From NCBI GenBank assembly GCA_013398615.1, contig VZSR01001477.1, positions 203,303 through 267,302 on the forward strand: a stretch of DNA of 64,000 nucleotides. The letters run 5' to 3'. The position numbers and the translations under genes were made by a program. The stretch's first letter is position 1. The number at the start of each line of letters is the position of its first letter. Under the pieces are notes generated by a model that saw only the letters and a program-made list of their open reading frames with translations, ran no database searches and had not been told where the DNA came from. Below are positions 51,786 through 59,932 of this stretch, piece by piece. The stretch comes from Brachypodius melanocephalos (Eukaryota; Chordata; Aves; Passeriformes; Pycnonotidae).

Positions 51786-54700
51786 GGGGCAACAGCAGAT
51801 CTGGAGAAACTTTAAATATGAATGTTTTGTCAGTACAGGTCTCCAGGTTAGCTGATGTCATGATCAAACATGGTGTGAAGAAAGGAGATCGTGTGGTCAT
51901 CTACATGCCCATGATTCCTCAGACAATGTACTGTATGCTGGCTTGTGCAAGAATAGGAGCCATCCATAGCCTGATTTTTGGTGGATTTGCATCTAAAGAA
52001 CTTTCGGTTCGCATTGATCATGCAAAGGTAATAATAACTTGTTTGAAGCAACAAACATCATTGCATTAGTTACTTATGTCAGTCAATGTCAAAAACCTGT
52101 TGTTTGGATTTTTTCCCAGATGGGATAACATTTCTCTTTGTGTGGCAAAAAACCTCAATTTGTTTATAATACCTATTGTTGCAACATGAACAAAGTACTA
52201 TGAAAAGTATGCAAAGAACCTCTGTGCTGAGGTTGATATTTGTATAGCAGACACCAAGTGTGTAATTTTGACCCTATCTACAAAAGCAGGGGTTTAACAC
52301 ACTGTTGTCTGTATAGAGTGTGCTTTCTTATGTTTGTCAATCTTTTTCTGCAAAGCATTTCCTTAATAGTGGCTTTTGGTTCAGCATTTTCATCGAGTGT
52401 ATGAGGAAAATTCTGCCAACCCTAAGTGATTCCATTGGCTTATCTGACGTTTAGATATATTAGGTAGTATATTTTTTCAGCTGTGTTGTGATTTAGGAAT
52501 GGTATTCCCCAATTCATTGTTTTAATTGAAACAGTCCAAACCATATGTTGCTTGCTTGCTCCCCCTTCTCCTCCCTGTGGTGGGGATGGAGAGGAGAATT
52601 GGAGGCTTAAAAGGTAAAGATCAAGTTGAGGTAAGAACAAGGTGCTAGAAACAGCAATGAAATAAATGAACAGTAAAAGCAAAAACATTCATAACAGAGT
52701 GTACAAGAGACGAGAAGGATCCACACCATGCAGATCCTATGCTACCCCACCACACCCTCTGGAAAGGACCCATCCCCCTTCCCACCTTGTGTATAGGTTG
52801 AGTAGGTATAGAATGACCTCTAGGTCCTGGCCATGCTCCTGCTGGCTATTACAAAAAATAACCCTGTCCTGGCTGGAACTGGAACAAGCTATAATTCTGC
52901 TTCATTTAATTTTGACACAAAGCAGGATAGCTATGGAAACCATTAGCCTAAATAAGTGACTATGCAGATTACATGGTTAATAGAGGTGAATGCTTTAAAG
53001 GCGTCTGTGTTTGGCATAAGTTGAGCTTGTTTATAAAGAGTTATGGTATCTATGTTACTGAAATGAAAATAGTACTTGACTAGTCTTAGTACCTTATTAC
53101 AGGCATTTTAGTAGCTTGTGTATGCATTAGTTTCAAACCAGCTAACAATGGAATGGCCTATTCTTGTTTTCTACTAGTGAACAAGGTAAAGTCTTTGTCA
53201 CCTTGATCAGTTACCTGAAGCATTCAGACTCTCTCTGGTAGCTGTCTTATCATTGAATGTTACTGCTTAGACATATAAACCAAAACAGGGTTTTGTGCAG
53301 GGTTCAAGTGTCCAGGATATGTGGAACTTTCACTTAGATATCTGTGTGCAGAAGTGCTTTTCAGATGACTGAAGTTTCAATTTTATAAATATCTGTAAAT
53401 AGAGAGTTGAATGCATTTCCCCTCCTCTCCTTGATGCCTTAAGGTGTTAATAAAATGGCCAAAATGGTTTGTTGGAATGATGAAAAAAGGCTAACAACAG
53501 CTCTCTAGTTTTCCTTGTCTTTCTTCCCCCTTCCCCATTATTTTAACAAGTTATAATTAGGTTAAAAATAATGTAGAAGAAAAAATTATAAGCTTTAAAA
53601 ATGAAGGTTGCTACAATACAACCCATCTAGCATGTTTACTTTTAGAATACTTTGCAATTATTAACTAATTAATCCCAGTGGTTTTTCCACAGGGGAAAAA
53701 AAAGGAGAGAGCACAATAATTGTAATCCTTACTTCATGCATTAAAATGAAAAGAGAGGAAGTTTTAAGTTTTCTACCCAAGGTCACATAGCAACTCTTTT
53801 GAAGGGTTAGCTATATAATTAGCTGCAAACCATGGACTAAGTCCTAATTTACATTGCCTTTTGGTTTCTTTTAAAGGCAGTGTTATGGATGATTTTTGGT
53901 CCCTCTGATGTATGATGAAAATGTGAGTAAGGAGATACACATCCTCAATCTAAATTTCAAAACATGTCCCAATTTTCAATGTGGTAAAGTTTTCATGATA
54001 AGTGAATTGCATACTCCTGAGGCTACCTGTGAGTACCTGTGATAGAAAGTAAAAATGCTGAATAAATAAAGCAGTTGTGTGATAACCTAACCTTTTTATT
54101 AGGCTTTTATGTGAATTGGTCTAGATACTGCAGTACAGGACCTGATGTTGGTAAAATTAGTTATAAAGTGTTAAAGATGTGCACTGGAAAGCTGGCTGTA
54201 AGATGCTCTTGTGGAAGAAATATCAAACTTCATACTCTGTTGGAAAGTCTGAGTGAAAGCACTTTCTAGTGAGTATAAAAAGGTATACTTGGCCAGCTTA
54301 CCTTAATTTATCTTGAATTTTAAATAGGTCTGGGAATGCTGCAAAATCCTGCAGCTGGTAATTTCTACTTGTGTCAGGTGTTGGCAGTTACAGACATTCT
54401 GCAGTGAATTGTGATGAAGTGGCACAGAGCATGAGAAAAGGATTTTTTGTCATCTTTCCTTTCATTTGAGTCTGGGAATATATAATTTGTAATATCAAAA
54501 CAATAGGTACGTTCATACAATCATGGAAGGGACCTTTAAAGGTCATCCAGTCTGACTTCCCTGCAATGAGCATGGCATCTTCAGTTAGATCAGGTTGCTC
54601 AGAGCCCTGTCAAATGTGACTTTGAATGTTCCCAGGGGTGGAGCATGTATTGTCTCTTTCCTGAGCAACTGTGCCAGTATTTCACCACCCTCATCACAAA

Positions 54701-57700
54701 AAATTTCTTCCTTATATCTAGTTTAAATATACCCTCTTATAGTTTAATACTGATATCCCTTTGTCCTGTTGCAGCAGGCTTTGCTTGTGTCCAGCTTTTC
54801 CACCACCAGTATCCCCAAGTCCTTCTTGGCAGGGCTGCTCTCAATCCCTTCATTCCCCAGAGTGCATTGATTTTTGGGGGAATTGGCCTGGCACAGGTGC
54901 AGGACCTTGCATTTGGCCCTGTTGAAGCTCATTAAGTTGTCATGGGCCTCCTCCTTGAGCTTGTCCATGTCCCTCTGGATGGCATCCCCTTCTTCAGGAG
55001 TGTCAGCTGCATCACTTGAGGAGCATTAGAGAGTATAAAAGAATGTGTAGGAGAAGTCTTTACTACAGAATAAAAGTGTTGGTCTTGTACCAACATCTTG
55101 TACTGTTGGGCCTTGCTTTATCTCATTTCTACTTCATAATGTTGGGTTTTTTTCCTATAGCTCACTATCTCTGTCATTTCTTCTCCAGCAGAACTTGAAC
55201 TCTCCCTGGTTTTTCTTGAAACTTGCTATATTTCTATCTAATTGTAACATACAGGACTACACAGAGCCGGAGAAGAGGTGGGAAATGGATGTATGAAAGC
55301 AATATGGGAGCAGAGGTGCATTGGAAATAATGTCATTAGGCAGAGAGAAGAAAAGAGCAATTAAAACCAGTAGTGGGCCTTTGATTTGCCCTGAGTGATC
55401 CATGATGCTTCTTCACTTTGGTAGTACATCTCCTTAGTTAATTTAGTATTGGTTATTTTTAGATGTCCTTACTATATACAAAGCTGTTGATGAGCACAGG
55501 AGGCATCATTTACAAATTACTATAAAGCTAGTGTTAAGAAGAGTCTATCATCTTAACACTTGGATAGAACTATGTATCTTGTATTTATTACAAGTTAACT
55601 TCAGGGTGGCCTCCCAATGAATTTTCGGCTTAACTGCACTGTATTGTATAATCTTCTATTAAGTGAGTGCATTACAAAAAGGAAAATCAATGAATGCTGA
55701 AATTTTAAAGCTCGTCCAAAATCTTTATTTTGAATACACACCAGTTAGGGATCTTTCCTGAATGACAGATTTGGACAGGAAACATTTTATTATTATACAA
55801 GAAAACAGAAACATTTTATTATACAAAAATTAATTTTAGCCTTAACTGTGACATTGTGGTTTATGCCTACTTAATGAGGTTTATGCTAATGCATGCAATT
55901 AGTAAACTAGCTTGATCAAACTGAGCACCATATGATAAATAAAATTCTAAAACTTCAAAACAGCAGAGATTGAAGACTCATTCTTTTCCAAGTAAAACAT
56001 ATTCTAACACATAGTTTCTTTGGTGCTACCTTTTCTCCTCTGAAAAACAAAAAATAAAAATAACAATCTTTGGACCTAAATCAAAATAGCTTGTATGCAG
56101 ATTTCTTCACTTAGGAAGTCTTACATAAAAGTTGAGGGTAATTTATTGACAGAGATATGAAGTCCACATTTGGAAATAGATATTAGTCTTAAAAGCCCCA
56201 GAACCATAGAAATCTGATTTTTAGTAATTTTTCACCCCCAATCCTTCAATATCTCTTGAAAAACTCTAGCCTTACTTCCCTCATGTGCCTTGTGACTTTA
56301 GCTTCTCTTCCTGTACTTCTAGTTTCCTGCCATCTCTTGTTTGCTTTCTTTTCCCTCTTTCTTCTGTTTTCTGTCCTGTGACTTTTATTGCAGGCTATGG
56401 AAAAGCCAGCAGAGTTCTTCAGCTAGTATTGGAATATGAAATTGGAAGCATTTAGGTAGAAGGCAAACCAGTACAACTAACTGTTGACATCACTGCACCA
56501 CTCTTCCTTAGGGGAGGAGCTAAGATGGACAGGGGTTTCTCTCTGTGTTCATCATATTTGTGCAACAAATAAGTTGTTACTGTTGATTTCTTACTCGAAT
56601 GTGTTTGAAAATAGTGAAGTGTCAGAAGGTATTAATGTTCTTCCAAACAAAAAGCAGATGCATGGACAGCAAGATTACACAAGCTTGATTTACTTTAGAA
56701 AACTGATCTAACTGTCTGTGTCTAATTATGTAAAGATAAATTGTATACATTGAATTAAATGGAAAATGTTACTAGGTTACATATTTAAAATACATTGCAA
56801 ATGTACATATTAACTCTCTTATTTTTTTAGCCCAAACTTATTGTAACAGCGAGTTTTGGAGTAGAACCGAAAAGGAAAGTGGAATACATCTCTCTCCTAG
56901 AAGCAGCACTGGCAAGGGTACAGAGCAAACCTGATAAAGTTCTCGTTTACCAGCGGCCCAATTTGGTGAGTGTACAGTTGTAGTGCCTTTATGTTACCTT
57001 TCACATGTTTGTGTAGTGCATGTGCCTTTAATTTTTTGCAAGAAATATGTTACTGTATCTATTGTAGTTTGTTTTTTTTAATTTTAAGAGCGAGCATTAT
57101 AGTCATAAGAATTAAATACTAAATAGAACTAATGCAGTAAAGATTACAGAAAATTGAATAATACTGTATAAAAATTTTGAGTAGTACATGTTTTTTGAAT
57201 GAATTCCATTTATTCCACGTGGTTTTCTTTTGACAATTCTCTTGTTTTTCAATGGGCAGGGCCACGTTCCTCTTACCAAAGGTCGTGATCTTGACTGGGA
57301 AGAAGAGCTTGCAAAAGCACAGTGTTCAAAATGTGTCTCTGTTCCCTCAGACCATCCACTTTATATTCTGTATACATCTGGAACAACAGGTTTGCCCAAG
57401 GTAAAGGACTATCTGTAGTGTGTCTGTGACCAACTATTTGCAGTTCCCCTTGAAAAAATATTTAATTGAAAAGGTTGAAAATGTTTGCCAGAGCACAGTG
57501 CTATAACTTATAAGCATTGCTACAAATGGTTTAATCTCATTTATTCACATTTCACTATTTTAAAGGCAGTTTCTACGAATAAATCACGTTTTTTAATTTA
57601 AATAGTAGTAATATAAAGATAAGATGCATTTTCTTCAAATGTTTGTACAAAACAAACTTTTGAGGATAGCAGAATATCTATTATTCAGTACTATCTTCTG

Positions 57701-59932
57701 TGTTCTACTTTTCTTAGATAAGCACAGTATAGTCACTTAATGACAAGATCAGTTAATATATCACTTGTGTGATAGCATTTATTGCTGACTAATCTTGTTA
57801 ATTATTTACATATTAGCTAATTCTCTTGTAGATAAGACATGGTGAATGACATTACAGATTGAATGAAATAAAGCATGTTCTGAATGCTTGTGTTACTGCC
57901 CAATTTTGAGTTCGTAATACTCTGAAAATAGAAGTTTAGATTAAATGAAAATTAGCAAAGGGTATTCTTTGAAAATGTTTGCTTTTGAATGTAAATTAGT
58001 TTTTACGAATTTTTAAAGGGTTGCATTTTAAAAGTGAACTCTCTGAGTGTTTGCTTGGTGCTTACAGTGCTCTTTTACAATGTGGAAGACAAGCTGAATA
58101 TCATTTTCTGGCAATAGTCGTACCACCACTGATTCAGACAGTATCACACACCCTGGAGAGAACAATTCTACTGCTAAAGAATTATTTAATCGTGTTGCCT
58201 ATAAAGTTCAGAATCTCTTAGGATGTAAGGGAAAACAAACATCAGTTTTGCTGAGAAAAATGTCTTCTGCTTTTACCTTCACTGTGGGCCCTTGAAAGCA
58301 ACATATATATCCTAAATTATACAGTTATATTGTCAAAAACCCAAGATAAGACCCTTTGTTACAACAGATATTTTCCTTGACTGAGTATCAGTAGAGTATC
58401 TCATAGGTAATAGTCTTCAGAAGCTTACTTTACTGTCTTGTCTCTGCAGAGGAAAATACAGATACTTTGAATCAATCGCCCTTACAAGAGAGAGATTTTC
58501 AACTAGCAGTAAGCTACAATAAGTAACTCTCAGTGAATAAAATAACTTTTATTTATTTAAGTAACTTAATTTAAATGGTCATGCAGGTAAAACATCCCTT
58601 AGTTACGATGTTCCTAAAAAACTTTTGTTGATATCAGAGCAGAGGCTATTGGTGAAGTGTTTGTAAACCATTCTCTGCCTTAGCAATCTCCATTTTAATG
58701 AGTCAGTGTGTCTCTGCAGTCCCTCATTTCTTGGATGAGGCCTGAAAGTGCCTATTTCATTCTATTAAGTACATCAGGAGAATGTACCACGGCCAGCACA
58801 GACAGAAAGCTGCATTGTAGTGTCTGCACAGTGCATATTTGTTTGGTCCTGTGGATTTCATCTGAATTTTAGTTCAGGACACCAGGACATAGTTTGCTTA
58901 ATCCTTTCTTCTAGGAATAATGTGCTAGAAGGTGATGAAATATATATTGACCATACTAATATTGCAAAATATGTCCAAAAGTTTCCTGTTAGTGATGTTC
59001 CAGAGCTGGATTTTGGTTTACCAAGGCGCATGATGCTGTCGATAATCTCTCATTCTAATTTTCAAATCCCTCTTTTAGCTGAAGACTGGGATGGTATTAA
59101 TTTAGCATTCATATGTGTGCTTCAGACTAGATAGCAAACTTTCAAGAATATACATTGGTTTGAGCCAATTTTCTGACATCTTAAAAAGAGTCAGGGCAAG
59201 AAAGGGACATTTCAAGGAGTAATTCACCCCAGTTTTTTCAGGGATCAACTACTTTGCAGGTGTGAAGATGATACCGATAGAGTAGGCAATGAGTTTAAAA
59301 TATGCCTAGCATTTAGATGGTACAGTTTAAGTGAGGTAAATACTTAATCGCTCATTTTTTGTCAGCATATATTGACTGAGTATTTGTATATCCAACTTTT
59401 ATGAGAGAATTTTAGCTTTGTTAGTTATCTTCTGAATATTTGTTTTATTGTATGTTTGGTTTTTGTTTTCCAATCTTACTTCTTTAGTGGAAGAGTTAGT
59501 ATGTTCTTGTTGGAGTAGATCCTTTTCTTAAATAAGAAGTACTTACATTGTTGGAGTTGGACAACTTAAATCCATTGCTTCTAAAACCTTAACATTTAAT
59601 TGAAGACAGCAGTATGATTGCATCCTTCAATCATAATCTTAACCACTTAAATACTCAAATTTTCTCATTTAGGGTGTTGTGAGACCAACTGGTGGCTATG
59701 CAGTTATGCTAAACTGGACCATGTCAGCTGTATATGGCCTCAAACCGGGTGAGGTAATTCTATTTAAATGTCATGTAAATGTTTTTGAATGCCTCTTATA
59801 ACTCTTAACTATAATTTTGTTTATATTTCATTTTAGGTATGGTGGGCAGCTTCTGATTTAGGCTGGGTTGTTGGTCATTCCTACATTTGCTATGGACCTC
59901 TCCTTCATGGTAATACTACAGTTTTGTATGAG
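39437..59932 (+). CDS. ACSS3: ACSS3, acyl-CoA synthetase short-chain family member 3 (5' part, exons 1-7, partial)
   Basis: Seven exons (39437-39741, 45837-45981, 51839-52027, 56831-56965, 57260-57400, 59673-59753, 59837-59932) join without a frame break into 364 codons, and every intron is GT-AG. The family makes acyl-adenylate from ATP and a short-chain acid, then acyl-CoA. Vertebrate ACSS3 is described as a mitochondrial-matrix enzyme that prefers propionate. Visible features are an Arg/Ala-rich N-terminus (about residues 1-55), an ACS N-terminal region (about 59-115), the AMP-binding domain from about 118, the motif YTSGTTGLPKG at 296-306, and ASDLGWVVGHSYICYGPLLHG in exon 7. The identification rests on remembered similarity to human ACSS3 (about 686 aa), which is very high in exons 2-7 and low in the presequence. 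ACSS2 and ACSS1 are less likely because the shared stretches such as NICYNAVDRH and IRPTGGYAVML-like residues are ACSS3-like. About half of the protein is missing because later exons lie right of the window. Confidence 0.96.
40862..41320 (+). mobile_element. ACSS3: CR1 LINE, 3' fragment (intron 1 of ACSS3)
   Basis: Plus-strand CR1: 'cctatgaggagcagataaag', 'ggagctgaggttgttgagct', 'aggttgttaagcattagacc', 'gacttgatgatcttaaggtc' and an end of 'ttctgtgatcctgtg'. It carries a small local tandem duplication at about 41072-41106 ('atattagaaatattgg' then 'atattaggaatattgc'). Confidence 0.92.
41703..41929 (+). mobile_element. ACSS3: CR1 LINE, 5' half of an interrupted copy
   Basis: Plus-strand CR1 3' region: 'accagactctcttcagtgat', 'gggtgattgagcactggcac', 'ccatccttgaagatattaaa', ending in 'ctccaggctgacct'. 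The expected continuation ('...cttgagcagggg...') is found ~715 bases later at 42645, so the copy is split by an insertion. Confidence 0.85.
41930..42637 (+). mobile_element. Probable solo LTR of an endogenous retrovirus, inserted in a CR1
   Basis: About 708 bp from TGTAGAAGCC to GGGATGCCA, beginning TG and ending CA as LTRs do. It interrupts a CR1 whose two halves continue each other. The flanks are CTGACCT (41923-41929) and CTGATCT (42638-42644), consistent with a target-site duplication with one mismatch; the true duplication may be 5-7 bp depending on the end chosen. A TATA-like CTATATATAAAA at about 42269-42280 sits near the middle, as expected for a U3/R boundary, in the same sense as ACSS3. 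No retroviral coding sequence is present. Confidence 0.62.
42638..42703 (+). mobile_element. ACSS3: CR1 LINE, 3' half of the interrupted copy
   Basis: After the LTR the CR1 resumes with 'ccttgagcagagccctccag', then 'gttccttccaacctcaagct' and the end 'ctgtgattctgtgg'. It completes the copy that starts at 41703. Confidence 0.85.
45837..45981 (+). CDS. ACSS3: ACSS3 exon 2
   Basis: A 145-bp exon that completes Trp102 and encodes residues 103-150, beginning FVGGELNICYNAVDRHVENG and ending in KELLEQ. It follows a T-rich tract and acceptor TTTTTTAG, and its donor is CAG|GTATGT. It holds the NICYNAVDRH motif typical of the acetyl/propionyl-CoA synthetase N-terminal region and the start of the AMP-binding fold (DQIAIIYDSPV). 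Intron 2 is phase 0. Confidence 0.96.
47180..47320. repeat. AT-rich alternating purine-pyrimidine tract
   Basis: A cluster of TATATATA, CACATATATGTGTGTATATG and similar units in ACSS3 intron 2. It is degenerate low-complexity sequence, not a clean microsatellite. Confidence 0.7.
49863..50073. repeat. Copy 1 of a 211-218-bp direct repeat (intron 2)
   Basis: Aligns base by base with 55275-55492 from GAGGTGGGAAATGGAT to CAAAGC.GTTG.TG, with roughly 88% identity by eye and a few small gaps. The longest shared stretch is GTGATCCATGATGCTTCTTC plus ACTT. Flanks outside these limits do not match. I do not recognise the family; it does not look like CR1 or the LTRs nearby. Confidence 0.85.
50192..50207. 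repeat. Poly-T run against the assembly gap
   Basis: At least 16 T in a row (after CTTTTTTCC-like sequence) run directly into the N block, so the real length is unknown. Confidence 0.95.
50208..50432. other. Assembly gap (225 N)
   Basis: All bases are N. It lies in intron 2 between a poly-T run and a GC-richer LTR sequence, both of which are common reasons for failed assembly. The true size of the missing DNA cannot be known from the number of N, and protein-like frames that cross it are meaningless. Confidence 0.99.
50433..50953 (+). mobile_element. Avian endogenous-retrovirus LTR, 3' part (5' end lost in gap)
   Basis: Composition is GC-rich to about 50740 and then changes to the sequence I associate with common songbird LTRs. 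This includes 'tgttatacatactagtaaag', 'ttcctattcccataactctg', 'aatttggagggagggg' and a probable end 'cttttcaaaccgagaca' at about 50953. AGTAAA at 50814-50819 would be the polyadenylation signal, which places the LTR in plus orientation. The family assignment is from memory. The 5' end and its target-site duplication are hidden in the N block or lie at its edge. Confidence 0.65.
51741..51782. repeat. ACSS3: 42-base poly-T tract before exon 3
   Basis: Uninterrupted T from 51741 to 51782, ending 56 bases upstream of the first base of exon 3 of ACSS3. It may be the reverse-complement A tail of a retroposed fragment or an expanded pyrimidine tract. Runs of this length are usually polymorphic and error-prone in assemblies. 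Confidence 0.97.
51839..52027 (+). CDS. ACSS3: ACSS3 exon 3
   Basis: A 189-bp exon of 63 codons (residues 151-213), phase 0 on both sides. It contains GDRVVIYMPMIPQTMYCMLA, then CARIGAIHSLIFGGFASKEL, the conserved A2-A3 region of ACS enzymes. The acceptor is TGTCAGTACAG and the donor AAG|GTAATA, which is a weaker match than the other donors of the gene. A 42-base T run ends 56 bases upstream. Skipping this exon would keep the frame but delete a core part of the adenylation domain. Confidence 0.96.
52484..52886 (-). mobile_element. Solo LTR of an avian endogenous retrovirus (intron 3)
   Basis: On the minus strand it starts TGTTCCAGTTCCAGCCAGGA and resembles the widespread bird LTR that begins TGTCCTGGTTTC-. 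On the plus strand the block 'attccccaattcattgtttt', 'gatggagaggagaattggag' and 'ccttgtgtataggttgagta' fits that family read in reverse. It begins TG and ends CA, and the flanks are AGCT(G) at 52479-52483 and AGCT(A) at 52887-52891, consistent with a 4-5-bp target duplication. At 403 bp it is shorter than the copies I recall, so it is probably internally deleted. No viral gene remains. Confidence 0.72.
54512..55017 (-). mobile_element. CR1 LINE, 3' part (intron 3)
   Basis: Reverse-complement CR1: 'ggaagggacctttaaaggtc', 'ggttgctcagagccctgtca', 'atttcttccttatatctag', then 'gcaggaccttgcatttggcc', 'ccatgtccctctggatggca'. On the minus strand part of it reads FNRAKCKVLHL and KKDLGILV, typical of the CR1 ORF2 C-terminus. 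The direct jump from 3' UTR-like to ORF2-like sequence near 54780 suggests an internal deletion. Confidence 0.88.
55275..55492. repeat. Copy 2 of the direct repeat (intron 3)
   Basis: Same orientation as copy 1 at 49863-50073, 5.4 kb downstream. Together the copies bracket exon 3 of ACSS3. Differences include small insertions (ATTGG-type at 55319-55324, CCTG at 55389-55393) and scattered substitutions, so the copies are not recent. Confidence 0.85.
55775..55826. repeat. Short tandem duplication in ACSS3 intron 3
   Basis: ACAGGAAACATTTTATTATTATACAA-type sequence at 55775-55800 is repeated as ACAGAAACATTTTATTATACAA at 55805-55826. The copies differ by a few small deletions. Confidence 0.75.
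56831..56965 (+). CDS. ACSS3: ACSS3 exon 4
   Basis: A 135-bp exon of 45 codons (residues 214-258), phase 0 on both sides, beginning PKLIVTASFGVEPKRKVEYI and ending VYQRPNL. The acceptor is ATTTTTTTAG and the donor TTG|GTGAGT. The TASFGVEP stretch corresponds to the strand after the RIDHAKPK motif in ACSS3 proteins. Confidence 0.95.
57260..57400 (+). CDS. ACSS3: ACSS3 exon 5 (AMP-binding signature)
   Basis: A 141-bp exon of 47 codons (residues 259-305), phase 0 on both sides. It begins GHVPLTKGRDLDWEEELAKA and ends LYILYTSGTTGLPK. The last part is the Ser/Thr/Gly-rich, phosphate-binding A3 motif of the ANL adenylating superfamily, whose final Gly is supplied by exon 6. The acceptor is TTCAATGGGCAG and the donor AAG|GTAAAG. 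The intron before it is only 294 bp. Confidence 0.96.
57401..59672 (+). other. ACSS3: ACSS3 intron 5
   Basis: 2,272 bp, phase 0, GTAAAG...CATTTAG. AT-rich; I see no repeat family or exon. An open frame at 58820-59134 is discussed among the rejected items. Confidence 0.88.
59673..59753 (+). CDS. ACSS3: ACSS3 exon 6
   Basis: An 81-bp exon of 27 codons (residues 306-332), phase 0 on both sides: GVVRPTGGYAVMLNWTMSAV then YGLKPGE. The acceptor is TCTCATTTAG and the donor GAG|GTAATT. Gly306 completes the SGTTGLPKG signature. RPTGGYAVML is characteristic of the propionyl-CoA synthetase-like branch. Confidence 0.96.
59837..59932 (+). CDS. ACSS3: ACSS3 exon 7 (last exon in window)
   Basis: A 96-bp exon of 32 codons (residues 333-364), phase 0 on both sides: VWWAASDLGWVVGHSYICYG then PLLHGNTTVLYE. 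The acceptor is TTCATTTTAG and the donor GAG|GTATGA. Intron 6 before it is just 83 bp, close to the lower practical limit for vertebrate introns. I found no following exon, which should begin with a GKPVGTPD-like peptide, in the remaining 4,068 bases, so intron 7 is at least that long. Confidence 0.96.

Larger units (their letters stand above)
45982..51838 (+). other. ACSS3: ACSS3 intron 2
   Basis: 5,857 bp including 225 N, phase 0, GTATGT...GTACAG. It holds an AT-rich alternating tract near 47180-47320, copy 1 of a 211-bp repeat (49863-50073), the assembly gap, an LTR fragment (to about 50953) and a 42-base T run (51741-51782). Between 45982 and 49862 I see no recognisable repeat or exon. 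Confidence 0.9.
52028..56830 (+). other. ACSS3: ACSS3 intron 3
   Basis: 4,803 bp, phase 0, GTAATA...TTTTTAG. It holds a minus-strand solo LTR (52484-52886), a minus-strand CR1 (54512-55017) and copy 2 of the 211-218-bp repeat (55275-55492). The remaining sequence is AT-rich with nothing recognisable. Confidence 0.9.

Noticed and set aside
58820..59134. 104-codon open frame in intron 5 with a globular-looking middle (EGDEIYIDHTNIAKYV)
   Set aside because: It does not match any ACSS3 region or family I know. It could be chance; a protein search and RNA-seq would settle it.
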